A stretch of 7,293 nt of DNA from an uncultured Amylibacter sp. (GTDB lineage Bacteria > Pseudomonadota > Alphaproteobacteria > Rhodobacterales > Rhodobacteraceae), in the NCBI GenBank assembly GCA_937944065.1, contig CALDZS010000331.1:1-7293 (forward strand), in the 5' to 3' direction. Shown here piece after piece: positions 1 through 6,749 of the stretch (position 1 is its first letter; each line of letters begins with the position of its first letter). The translations under genes were made by a program, and so were the position numbers. A model generated the notes under the pieces. The model saw only the letters and a program-made list of their open reading frames with translations, did not search any database and had not been told where the DNA came from.

Positions 1-701
1 CTTCGCACCTCGATACGTTCAGAATGCGTACGTGCAAGGGATTGGAAGTACGATTCGTCAGGTATCCAACAGTCCTTGAAATAGACATCATTTGCGTGGC
101 GTTTTGGATCATCAAGTATTTTGCGCAACGTGCTACCAGTCAGACACCACCACTGCGAACCTGTGTGGGGAACTATATTTTCAGGTATCTTACGACTGAT
201 CGATAGTTTGCGCTGTAGTTCAACCAAGCGGTCAAAGACAAATCTGTTAGTTCGCCATGAAACTGGGAAATACAACGTAAATCGTTCCTCGTTCAGTCCT
301 GCCGCCACCCATTTATCATTCTCGACAGAGACGGATTCGATAAAATCTGACTTTCTGTTCTTAGACAAGAAACCCTTTAACTGAGAGATTGGGCGCGTCG
401 GCAAACACGACCCTGAAATCAACATGATATGATCCAGATCTGGGTGATGCTGCATCAACAGTTCCGCAGCGCTCAAAGTTGCCTGCACCAGTGTAAATCG
501 GCCCCATTCGCAATGTATCGCATCAGGGAACAGTACATTTTCATACCCCTGCAACCGCTGCTGTAGTTCGTTTAATTCGGACGCGTCAGCATGGGCATCC
601 ACATGCAACGAAACAGGGCAATCCTGACCAGCCAAATGGCTGACCAATTGAGCAACCCGTTCTAGGTTCTCATGCACCAATACTATGAACCCAAGCTTCA
701 T
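1..701 (-). CDS. GT14 Core-2/I-branching-type glycosyltransferase (beta-1,6-N-acetylglucosaminyltransferase-like), 3' end outside window
   Basis: The first 233 residues are visible; the frame is still open at the left edge, so the C-terminus is missing. Seen: SLHVDAHAD at residues 31-39, CEWGRFTLVQATL at 64-76, HIMLISGSCLPTRP at 91-104, HTGSQWWCLT at 179-188 and CWIPDESYFQSL at 211-222. This order (H-D near the N-terminus, WG..L..A, SG..LP, GSQWW.LT, PDES.FQ) is the signature of the Core-2/I-branching GT14 family, whose known members transfer sugars such as GlcNAc from UDP-sugars. Related roseobacter proteins often carry a DUF5928 label and an extra C-terminal part, which cannot be tested here. 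No signal peptide or membrane segment is visible, so a cytoplasmic role is inferred. The start is the ATG at 701-699, overlapping the upstream gene's TGA as ATGA, with GGGGA six bases ahead. Family confidence is high; donor and acceptor are unknown. Confidence 0.88.
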   Translation of the reverse strand, partial: MKLGFIVLVHENLERVAQLVSHLAGQDCPVSLHVDAHADASELNELQQRLQGYENVLFPDAIHCEWGRFTLVQATLSAAELLMQHHPDLDHIMLISGSCLPTRPISQLKGFLSKNRKSDFIESVSVENDKWVAAGLNEERFTLYFPVSWRTNRFVFDRLVELQRKLSISRKIPENIVPHTGSQWWCLTGSTLRKILDDPKRHANDVYFKDCWIPDESYFQSLARTHSERIEVR

Positions 702-1708
702 GCCCAATCCCCGCTGGACAGCAATCCGATGTCTTGCAGTTGTCGCCAGCCTTCGTATTTCGCCGAATGCTCCGTCCACAAATTGTCATTCCGACCGCGA
801 TGGTTGGCATAGGAACGATACTCGCGACTGCGAGCATAATGCTCGTTCCGTTTTAATTCTTCTTCTGCCTTATCAGAAAACATGTGCAAGAATTTTGTAT
901 GCATCAGAACACCAGATGCCCGCTGCCCGCCATTATGAGCGAAGGTCAGGTTCAAACTGCGCGGCAACAAATTATGAGTAGAGCTGATATAAACGTTGCC
1001 GCGCGCCCATTTCACCAACGGGATTTTATTCAGCGCTGGAGCATAGGCTGGGCGACCCTTGAAAAATACACGCTGTCGCGGGCCTCCTTGAATCCAAAGG
1101 TTTCCATATTTAAAATTACGGCTGAAAAAATAATTCCCTGCGTCAAAATATGGTGCCACGTCCAACGGATCCTGACCCGCCTGATATTTAGATTCAGAAA
1201 CCGCGCCTTTGGGATAAGTATCAACCAGCATTGCGCCAAAGGATCGAATGCGAGAGGCGTCCAACCAATTTGTCAGTGCGGCCAATGACCGGGTGTCACA
1301 ATGTGGATAGACAAAAAACTCGTCAACATCGACAGTCAGACACCAATGGCCATCGGCGTGTTTTGATTGCAGGCCGTTCAACCAATCCACACCAAAACTG
1401 GATCGCTTATAACTACGCTCTGTGTGCCAAAGCGATACATCTGGTTGGGCTAGTAAATAATCACGACCGCCATCATCCGACCCATTATCAACAATGCAAA
1501 AATGCGAAACGCCAAGCTTGCGGTAATAATCCAGAAAGTAGGGCAATCGCACAAATTCATTGCGCAGGGTCGTGAATGAAATAACGGCGTTCTTGGGCAA
1601 GTTCCCCATTTTGAACGCCAAACACTCCAACTCTCGCATTTTGCGAAGGGCGCGTGCTCGGCGCCGCTTACGCTCTAGGCGGAGTTTATATTGATCCCAT
1701 TTCTTCAT
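698..1708 (-). CDS. Glycosyltransferase family 2-like protein (Glyco_tranf_2_4 type)
   Basis: A 336-residue protein. Seen: a very basic N-terminus (Arg/Lys-rich, residues 8-25), then a GT-A-like core with TTLRNE at 46-51, a conserved-looking LGVSHFCIVDNGSDDGG at 65-81, and VDVDEFFVYP at 126-135, where the D-x-D of DVDE is the probable metal and nucleotide-sugar site. RNE near the start, DNGSDDG and DVDEF together match the Glyco_tranf_2_4 group of GT2-like enzymes, which is related to GT92. No transmembrane helix is apparent. The gene begins at an ATG nine bases after the TAA of the GT4 gene. An AGG in the end of that gene lies about 12 bases ahead, a rather distant ribosome site, so coupling to the upstream gene is likely. 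Its own stop overlaps the next start by four bases. The role is inferred to be adding a sugar to the locus glycan; donor and linkage cannot be read from sequence. Confidence 0.85.
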   Translation of the reverse strand: MKKWDQYKLRLERKRRRARALRKMRELECLAFKMGNLPKNAVISFTTLRNEFVRLPYFLDYYRKLGVSHFCIVDNGSDDGGRDYLLAQPDVSLWHTERSYKRSSFGVDWLNGLQSKHADGHWCLTVDVDEFFVYPHCDTRSLAALTNWLDASRIRSFGAMLVDTYPKGAVSESKYQAGQDPLDVAPYFDAGNYFFSRNFKYGNLWIQGGPRQRVFFKGRPAYAPALNKIPLVKWARGNVYISSTHNLLPRSLNLTFAHNGGQRASGVLMHTKFLHMFSDKAEEELKRNEHYARSREYRSYANHRGRNDNLWTEHSAKYEGWRQLQDIGLLSSGDWA

Positions 1709-1717
1709 CGCAAAAGA

Positions 1718-2944
1718 TTACCTAGCTACAGAATACGGTGATTTAATGTCAAAAACTGCGTTAAAATGTTGATCCCATGTGGGAAAGTCATGATGGGCTT
1801 TGGTCACACCTTTGGTGACATCCTGTTTTATAGCAGTTAAGACGGCTTCAACCCATAAATCTATATCTAACGGTGCAAGATATGTCACACCACCCTGAAG
1901 AAATTCTTGGAATACAGGCAAGTCTGAACAAATAATCGGTAAACCATGCACCGCCGCCTCTAATGCTGGTAGACCGTACCCTTCGGTAAAGCTGGGAAAC
2001 AAAAGCGCCTTTGCGCCCTTGTATGCTGTTGAAAGATCGATGTCTGACATGTCCTCTCGCACGTGGATATGCTTGCCCATCAATGGGTCATTGTCCAGCT
2101 GATCGAAAACAGCCTCGTTCGACCAACCACGCCGCCCAACGACCAGCAGTTGTGGCATCTGTTTATCTGTCAGATTCTCAGCCAATCTACGCCAAACATC
2201 AAACAATAATTGATGGTTTTTGCGCGGCTCAATTGTTCCAACTGTTAGAAGGAAAGAACGATTATTTAGGTTCAGCGCAGGTAGCTTCGAAATTTCTAGA
2301 TGATCCAAGCCCAGTAACGCTACCTCAATTTTGCCATCAAACCCGTGCGCTCCAAACCAGTCTTGCGCCTGTTTCGCTGTGTCGGCAGAATTGCAGATGA
2401 TGCGATCCGCAAGGGCTGCAACGGATTGCATTCGAGCGGTAAACGATGTGATGGTGTCAGCGCGCGTGTATTGCGGGAAATTAATTGGAATCAAGTCATG
2501 GATAAGGACATGAACTTGCGCACCCGAACTTTTCAATCCGCCTAAAAACGAATGGGAAAGATTACTATGCGCCACGTTATAGTAGTCAAACCCGCTGGAA
2601 AATTTCCCCTTCAAATACTGGTACAAACCTGCGCCGCTGAACACCATTGTCGAATGCTGTCGTGCCAAGCTACGCGCGACGCGTTGGTCATATGTCAGGC
2701 TTAGACGAAGCCAATCTAGACCATATGGGCGTCCGTCAAGTTTGCCACCTACATGTGACATAATTTTTTGCACGCCTTTATGGTCAAACACGGCAAATTT
2801 CTTGCCAAGTCGGCATAGGAACAACGCGCCTTTAGTGTATTCGATAAGATGCTGAATATACGCAATTTCCACGCGGTCAATGCCGGTTACTTGCCCTGCA
2901 CCAAGACGCGATACTGTCCGTGAAATATCCAAAACGATTGGCAA
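1718..2944 (-). CDS. GT4-family glycosyltransferase (GT-B fold, glycosyl transferases group 1)
   Basis: A 408-residue retaining-type glycosyltransferase. Seen: N-terminal VTGIDRVE at 19-26, HDLIPINFPQY at 149-159, ICNSADTAKQAQDW at 183-196, then the C-terminal nucleotide-sugar domain with LTVGTIEPRKNH at 233-244, LLVVGRRGW at 266-274 and LFPSFTEGYGLPALEAA at 315-331. E321 and E329 form the E-x7-E motif of the family. The TGIDRV and HDLIP motifs are common in GT4 enzymes of capsule and O-antigen loci. The start is a TTG at 2944-2942. The frame upstream closes at a TGA (2962-2960) with no ATG or GTG between, the next in-frame ATG would remove about 60 conserved residues, and a GGTGGA sits five bases ahead. 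It follows galU by 50 bases and precedes the second GT2-like gene by 9. Family confidence is high; the sugar transferred (perhaps mannose or glucose, as in relatives) is unknown. Confidence 0.9.
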   Translation of the reverse strand: MPIVLDISRTVSRLGAGQVTGIDRVEIAYIQHLIEYTKGALFLCRLGKKFAVFDHKGVQKIMSHVGGKLDGRPYGLDWLRLSLTYDQRVARSLARQHSTMVFSGAGLYQYLKGKFSSGFDYYNVAHSNLSHSFLGGLKSSGAQVHVLIHDLIPINFPQYTRADTITSFTARMQSVAALADRIICNSADTAKQAQDWFGAHGFDGKIEVALLGLDHLEISKLPALNLNNRSFLLTVGTIEPRKNHQLLFDVWRRLAENLTDKQMPQLLVVGRRGWSNEAVFDQLDNDPLMGKHIHVREDMSDIDLSTAYKGAKALLFPSFTEGYGLPALEAAVHGLPIICSDLPVFQEFLQGGVTYLAPLDIDLWVEAVLTAIKQDVTKGVTKAHHDFPTWDQHFNAVFDIKSPYSVAR

Positions 2945-2949
2945 GCTAA

Positions 2950-2955
2950 TCCACC
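2950..2955 (-). promoter_or_regulatory. Ribosome binding site supporting the TTG start of the GT4 gene
   Basis: On the minus strand GGTGGA lies five bases before the TTG at 2944-2942. It is an imperfect Shine-Dalgarno but the only candidate here. With an in-frame stop just upstream, it leaves the TTG as the best start. Confidence 0.5.
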
Positions 2956-2994
2956 CGGGTCACAGTCGCCCAATTGGCGCCCTTTGTGGAGAGC

Positions 2995-3885
2995 CTATTC
3001 CGCCGCAACTTTGGTTGCAACTATGCTAGACAGAAAGCGTGAAAACTCGTCATACAGCTCTGGTCGCGATAATCCAAACGCAACGGTTGCCTGTAAGAAC
3101 CCAGCTTTTGATCCGCAGTCAAATCGTTCTCCTTCGAAGCGAAAACCATACACGTTACCACTGGCCTTAATTTCTGCGGCGATGGCGTCTGTCAACTGGA
3201 TTTCACTGCCTGCACCTTCTTCTGTCGTTTCCAAATGCATCAAGATTTGTGGCGTTAGAATGTAGCGACCAATGACGGCCAAATTTGACGGTGCATTATC
3301 GACGGCGGGTTTTTCGACCATACCCTTGATGTTCACAATTGATCCGCGCGTTTTGGTGACGTCCAAGATGCCGTAAGTACTGGTTTTATCCCAAGGAATT
3401 TCCATTGCAGCAACAATGTTGCCACCCGTTTCTTCGTGTGCGTCGATCATTTGCTTTAGGCACGGAGTACTGCTGGCAATCACATCGTCCGGCAGCAGAA
3501 CCGCAAATGGCTCATTACCGATCAAACGTTTGGCGCACAGTACAGCATGCCCTAATCCGCGCGCCTCGCGTTGGCGCACATACGCAATCTCGCCACTATC
3601 CATCGATGTCGAGTGCAGCAAGTCCAGCAAATCCCATTTGCCCTTGGCATTTAATGTCTGTTCAAGATGCGGCGAGCCGTCAAAGTAATCTTCCAATGCG
3701 CTTTTTCCACGCGAGGTGACAAAAATAAAATCGGTGATACCAGCATCGCGCGCTTCGTCGATGGCGTATTGTATCAAGGGTCGGTCGACCAAATTGAGGA
3801 TTTCTTTAGGAATAGATTTTGTGGCGGGAAGAAAGCGTGTTCCCATACCAGCGACCGGAAAAACTGCCTTTGTTACTTTTTTCAC
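2995..3885 (-). CDS. galU: UTP--glucose-1-phosphate uridylyltransferase
   Basis: Makes UDP-glucose and pyrophosphate from UTP and glucose 1-phosphate in the cytoplasm; UDP-glucose feeds surface polysaccharide synthesis directly and as precursor of UDP-galactose and UDP-glucuronate. The 296-residue length is typical of bacterial GalU. Seen: the nucleotide-binding N-terminus PVAGMGTRFLPATKSIPKE at residues 10-28, RQREARGLGHAVLCAK at 104-119, LLPDD at 130-134, YGI at 171-173, VEKP at 190-193, PSNLAVIGRYIL at 199-210 and GSEIQLTDAI at 226-235. All agree with GalU rather than RfbA or GlmU. The start chosen is the GTG at 3885-3883, seven bases after a strong TAGGAG, giving the usual M-K-K-V-T-K N-terminus. 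A TTG at 3903 is in frame but would place that ribosome site inside the gene. It sits 84 bases after the GT2 gene and may have its own promoter there. Confidence 0.96.
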   Translation of the reverse strand: MKKVTKAVFPVAGMGTRFLPATKSIPKEILNLVDRPLIQYAIDEARDAGITDFIFVTSRGKSALEDYFDGSPHLEQTLNAKGKWDLLDLLHSTSMDSGEIAYVRQREARGLGHAVLCAKRLIGNEPFAVLLPDDVIASSTPCLKQMIDAHEETGGNIVAAMEIPWDKTSTYGILDVTKTRGSIVNIKGMVEKPAVDNAPSNLAVIGRYILTPQILMHLETTEEGAGSEIQLTDAIAAEIKASGNVYGFRFEGERFDCGSKAGFLQATVAFGLSRPELYDEFSRFLSSIVATKVAAE

Positions 3886-3892
3886 TCTAATA

Positions 3893-3898
3893 CTCCTA
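3893..3898 (-). promoter_or_regulatory. Ribosome binding site deciding the GTG start of galU
   Basis: TAGGAG on the minus strand ends seven bases before the GTG at 3885-3883. It is the best Shine-Dalgarno match I located in the window, and it rules against the longer TTG-started reading of galU. Confidence 0.8.
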
Positions 3899-3933
3899 GC
3901 CAAAATTTGTTGGCAAAGAGTTAGCTTAGAAGA

Positions 3934-3962
3934 CTTAAAATACTGCAGTAGCTTTGAAACAA
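3934..3962 (-). promoter_or_regulatory. Candidate promoter for galU
   Basis: Within the 84-base gap before galU, the minus strand shows TTGTTT (3962-3957) and TTTAAG (3939-3934) separated by 17 bases. Matches to the sigma-70-type consensus are 3 of 6 and 4 of 6, so the call rests mainly on spacing and position. It would leave a leader of roughly 40 bases before the GTG. Readthrough from the cysQ operon is an equally good explanation of galU expression. Confidence 0.25.
3941..3950. repeat. Perfect 10-base palindrome, possible operator
   Basis: TACTGCAGTA reads the same on both strands. It lies in the gap upstream of galU, inside the spacer of the candidate promoter. A 10-base perfect palindrome in an 84-base gap may be chance, but the position is where a regulator could act. 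Confidence 0.3.
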
Positions 3963-3969
3963 ACTGATC

Positions 3970-5166
3970 CTATTTCAGGAAAATTTTATCAGTTTTGTCA
4001 AAGACGCGTTGATCAGACATGCGTTCCGTTTCAAGTGCAATCCGCGCGGACATTCGGTGAAAGGACCAAAGGGGGTCAGACCTTTCGGACCGTCCAAACT
4101 GACCGCCCGTTTGCAGCCAATAACCGCGATCATCAAACCCGCGTTTGTGGAACAGGCTTGTTCGAGAGATTTGAATCATTGTGGTCGCAACACCCGCGTC
4201 CGACATTTTTTTGGCGGTTTCTTGATCCGCAGTGCAGGCCGCTTTGGTGCACGGGGACTCAAAACAGGTTTTAAACGCCGTTTGCGCGAATTCTATATTT
4301 GGCGCTGCTAGTTTCATAGATTGGCCAAGCTTTAGCCCTGCATCCAATCGCGCCAACAATCGACCCACGTCACGCGGCTCTATTCGACCCGAAGTCATAT
4401 GTTCAACCAATCGCGATTTCTGGTCTGCCCGAAATTTATCGAGGCAGTTCATGTCGCCGTATGCCGCGACAAATACACTTTTGCTGACACCAATTTGGAA
4501 CAGATCGATGGGCACCCTGTTCGCTTTGCGGCCAGCGCTGGCAGCATAGCCATGCTGTACCTCTGCAAGTGGAACAATTGCGGTTGCCCAACCGGCGCGC
4601 GCCAAACGCAAACACAACTCTGTCTCGTCTAGGAAAAACGCGAAACTGGGATCAAACCCACCAACCTGTTGAATCGCATCGGCGCGAAAGGCACAATTGG
4701 TTCCAACTGGGCGCACAAAGCGTTGGGGGGTCGGCGCATGAACGCTGACATCCTTGTTGGTCGTAATCGAAGTATCATCGCCGTTCAGATCAGTTGAAAT
4801 CCCCTTCCACTGAAAAGATATCCCGTTGCGGCCGCGGACAAATCCGCCTGCTATGCCCACTTCTGGTGTCGCGAACCCAGTTACCAAACGTTCTAACCAT
4901 TGTGGCTCGGGGACGGCGTCATCATCACAAAAGGCAACAATTTCTCCCGCGGCTTGTGCTAGACCAAGGTTTCGTGCTGCTGAAATGTTTGGTTTATCAA
5001 ACGCCACAAACTTGAAATCACCATGCGCCATGTCAGGCATTGCATTCGAAACAACGATCACCTCGAAATTTGCATATGTTTGAAAGCGCAACGATGTCAG
5101 CGTTTTGCGCAACCCGTCAGGTCTGTCACGGCTGACTATAATCAGGCTGACAGACGGGGATGGCAT
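3970..5166 (-). CDS. Family 2 glycosyltransferase with uncharacterised C-terminal half
   Basis: A 398-residue protein with a GT-A domain in about the first 200 residues. Seen: VSLIIVSRDRPDGLRKTLTSL-type start (two adjacent pieces, residues 6-26), NISAARNLGLAQAAGEIV at 60-77, the metal-binding CDDD at 80-83, GTNCAFRADAIQQVGGFD at 155-172 and DETELCLRLARAGW at 180-193. The DETE region corresponds to the acceptor-side acidic motif of inverting GT2 enzymes. The remaining half has no domain I recognise; it includes a triplet of cysteines (301, 306, 311) and charged stretches. No membrane helix is evident. The start is the ATG at 5166-5164, sharing one base with the kdsB stop (TGATG), so translational coupling is likely; no good Shine-Dalgarno precedes it. 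A TTG one codon earlier is less likely. It presumably adds one sugar to the glycan of this locus, possibly a residue linked to Kdo given its coupling to kdsB. Confidence 0.87.
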   Translation of the reverse strand: MPSPSVSLIIVSRDRPDGLRKTLTSLRFQTYANFEVIVVSNAMPDMAHGDFKFVAFDKPNISAARNLGLAQAAGEIVAFCDDDAVPEPQWLERLVTGFATPEVGIAGGFVRGRNGISFQWKGISTDLNGDDTSITTNKDVSVHAPTPQRFVRPVGTNCAFRADAIQQVGGFDPSFAFFLDETELCLRLARAGWATAIVPLAEVQHGYAASAGRKANRVPIDLFQIGVSKSVFVAAYGDMNCLDKFRADQKSRLVEHMTSGRIEPRDVGRLLARLDAGLKLGQSMKLAAPNIEFAQTAFKTCFESPCTKAACTADQETAKKMSDAGVATTMIQISRTSLFHKRGFDDRGYWLQTGGQFGRSERSDPLWSFHRMSARIALETERMSDQRVFDKTDKIFLK

Positions 5167-5948
5167 CAAGCAATGCCCAGTTGAGCCAGCATCATTTCAA
5201 CGCGAGGAACGTCCGTAGGATTGTTCACTTCCCAAAAGGCGCGACCTTTGCCGTCAACGGTGACGCATTGGACGTGCGCGCCATTGGCCAGAAAGCGCAG
5301 TTGTTCCAGTCCTTCTTGGCGTTCCAGTTGGGTTTCATCCCACGCGGCGTAGGCTGCCAAATCGGCTGGGCGGTACGCGTAAACACCGACATGATGGTAA
5401 ACAATAGCATCAGGAGATTCCGCAAATGGAATGACTTCTTTGGAAAAATAAAGCGCTTTTCCCGAATGGTCGAACACAGCGGTGGTGCCACCAACACGGC
5501 CAGCAGCACGGTCAGTTTTAAATGCGTTCAACGTATCCGCATCGCACAATAACACGGGCGTCGTCATCGCAGCATTTGGCGTGGCGCGCAAGCCTGCGAT
5601 CAAATCGGTGATAAACCAAGACGGGGTCAGCGGCGCGTCACCCTGCAAGTTAACAACGATGTCATAGTTTTTGCCGATTTGCGCCAAGGCCTCGGCGCAA
5701 CGTTCAGTACCATTCCGCGCGCTCGTAGACGTCATAACAACCTTCGCGCCAAACGCTTCTGCTGCGTCTTTGATGCGATCATCATCGGTGGCGACAACAA
5801 CATCTGCGTCATCCACCTCCATCGCTGCATCCCAACTGCGCTCAATCAGGCTTTTGGAAATCCCCGTCGCACCTTTCAAATGCACCAACGGCTTGCCTTC
5901 AAACCGGGTAGAGCCATAGCGGGCGGGAACGACAATCAGGACAGACAT
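5166..5948 (-). CDS. kdsB: 3-deoxy-manno-octulosonate cytidylyltransferase-like (CMP-Kdo synthetase)
   Basis: Activates Kdo with CTP to CMP-Kdo, used for lipopolysaccharide inner core and for the Kdo linker of ABC-exported capsules. The 260-residue length is normal. Seen: VVPARYGSTRFEGKPL at residues 6-21 (CTP-binding N-terminus), VVVATDDDRI at 50-59, NGTERCAEA at 79-87, VNLQGDAPL at 99-107, ALYFSKEVIPF at 165-175, HHVGVYAYR at 185-193, LERQEGLEQLRFL at 208-220 and EVNNPTDVPRV at 240-250. Departures from the usual enzyme are QGDAP for QGDEP, VNNP for VDTP near the C-terminus, and FEGKP for LPGKP. It could therefore be a capsule-type KpsU relative or act on a related ulosonic acid. AAAAGG lies eight bases before the ATG, inside the end of cysQ, with only three bases between the genes. 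Confidence 0.86.
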   Translation of the reverse strand: MSVLIVVPARYGSTRFEGKPLVHLKGATGISKSLIERSWDAAMEVDDADVVVATDDDRIKDAAEAFGAKVVMTSTSARNGTERCAEALAQIGKNYDIVVNLQGDAPLTPSWFITDLIAGLRATPNAAMTTPVLLCDADTLNAFKTDRAAGRVGGTTAVFDHSGKALYFSKEVIPFAESPDAIVYHHVGVYAYRPADLAAYAAWDETQLERQEGLEQLRFLANGAHVQCVTVDGKGRAFWEVNNPTDVPRVEMMLAQLGIA

Positions 5949-5951
5949 AAG

Positions 5952-6749
5952 TTACGCCTTTTGTAATTTCATACCGCCAGCATAGGCGATGAAGAAGGGG
6001 TTTTCAAAAATCGGTTTGCCATAGGTCAACGGCGTGTGATCATCAAACCGCACAACTTGCCCACCGGCGCCGTTCAGCACTGCATGACCAGCAGCTGTGT
6101 CCCATTCCATGGTGCGGCCAACCCGTGGATATATATCCGCCTCGCCCGTCGCAATCAGACAGAATTTTAGCGATGATCCAGCCGCGCGGCTGTCGGCCAC
6201 TTTGTATTTCGCAATGTAGTCTTCTAATGCTTGGTCGCGATGAGATTTCGACGCCACGACAATCAACGCATTTTCATTAGGTTTGGACACATGGATCGGT
6301 TTCACCTCTCCGATTTGATCTGCATCGTGGGCACCAAACTCTTCGACCGACTGACCATTTTCATCAGTATAAAACAACCGCTGTTTGGCGGGTGCATAAA
6401 CGACACCAGCAACTGGTACCTCATCAACCACGTAGGCGATGTTTACTGTGAAATCTCCCCGCCGATGCACAAACTCTTTGGTACCATCCAATGGGTCGAC
6501 AATTATGAAGGTATTCGCCTGTTCGCTGTGAGTATCTGCCTGCTCTTCTGTCACGATCGCAACGTTAGGAAAAGCAGCCTGCAGGCCCGCGAATATATGG
6601 GCATCTGCCAATTCATCCGCCAAGGTGACAGGACTTTCATCTGCTTTGGCTTTCACACCTAGATCGTCCGAGGCATAGACACCCATGATCAGCGCGCCAG
6701 CCTCTATCGCTAGCTTTCTAAAGGTTTTGCTAAGGGTCTGCGCATCCAT
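5952..6749 (-). CDS. cysQ: 3'(2'),5'-bisphosphate nucleotidase
   Basis: Hydrolyses 3'-phosphoadenosine 5'-phosphate (PAP) to AMP, clearing the by-product of PAPS use in sulfate assimilation or sulfotransfer. The 265 residues match the inositol-monophosphatase-like fold. Seen: DESPVTLAD at residues 37-45, TEEQ at 67-70, DPLDGTKEF at 85-93 and EWDTAAGHAVL at 215-225. E68, D85, D88 and D217 are the expected metal ligands, and the KEF after DGT is typical of CysQ rather than of plain inositol monophosphatases. The start chosen is the ATG at 6749-6747, seven bases after AAAGG. An in-frame ATG five codons earlier (6764) is possible. The frame is open up to 6896, but that extension has no CysQ-like sequence and would overlap the divergent permease gene. 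It heads the leftward gene run. Its place among glycan genes suggests a link to sulfated product, which is inference. Confidence 0.93.
   Translation of the reverse strand: MDAQTLSKTFRKLAIEAGALIMGVYASDDLGVKAKADESPVTLADELADAHIFAGLQAAFPNVAIVTEEQADTHSEQANTFIIVDPLDGTKEFVHRRGDFTVNIAYVVDEVPVAGVVYAPAKQRLFYTDENGQSVEEFGAHDADQIGEVKPIHVSKPNENALIVVASKSHRDQALEDYIAKYKVADSRAAGSSLKFCLIATGEADIYPRVGRTMEWDTAAGHAVLNGAGGQVVRFDDHTPLTYGKPIFENPFFIAYAGGMKLQKA

Noticed and set aside
2954..2981. Short palindromes (CCCGGG, CCAATTGG, GGCGCC) between galU and the GT4 gene, considered as a terminator
   Set aside because: The longest stem is about four pairs, no T-run follows in the minus direction, and the genes are only 50 bases apart, so continued transcription is more likely.
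3886..3903. Six extra N-terminal codons of galU from a TTG at 3903
   Set aside because: The Shine-Dalgarno TAGGAG lies inside this stretch and is ideally spaced for the GTG at 3885.
3899..3914. Small inverted repeat GCCAA/TTGGC with a six-base loop just upstream of the galU ribosome site
   Set aside because: A five-pair stem is too weak to claim as a regulatory hairpin or terminator. There is no T-run after it, and it does not cover the ribosome site.
5160..5552. Plus-strand open frame of 130 codons
   Set aside because: It lies opposite kdsB, where conserved motifs run through the whole minus frame.
6231..6662. Plus-strand open frame of 143 codons
   Set aside because: It is antisense to cysQ, whose catalytic motifs are intact in the minus frame. 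The predicted peptide has no recognisable features.
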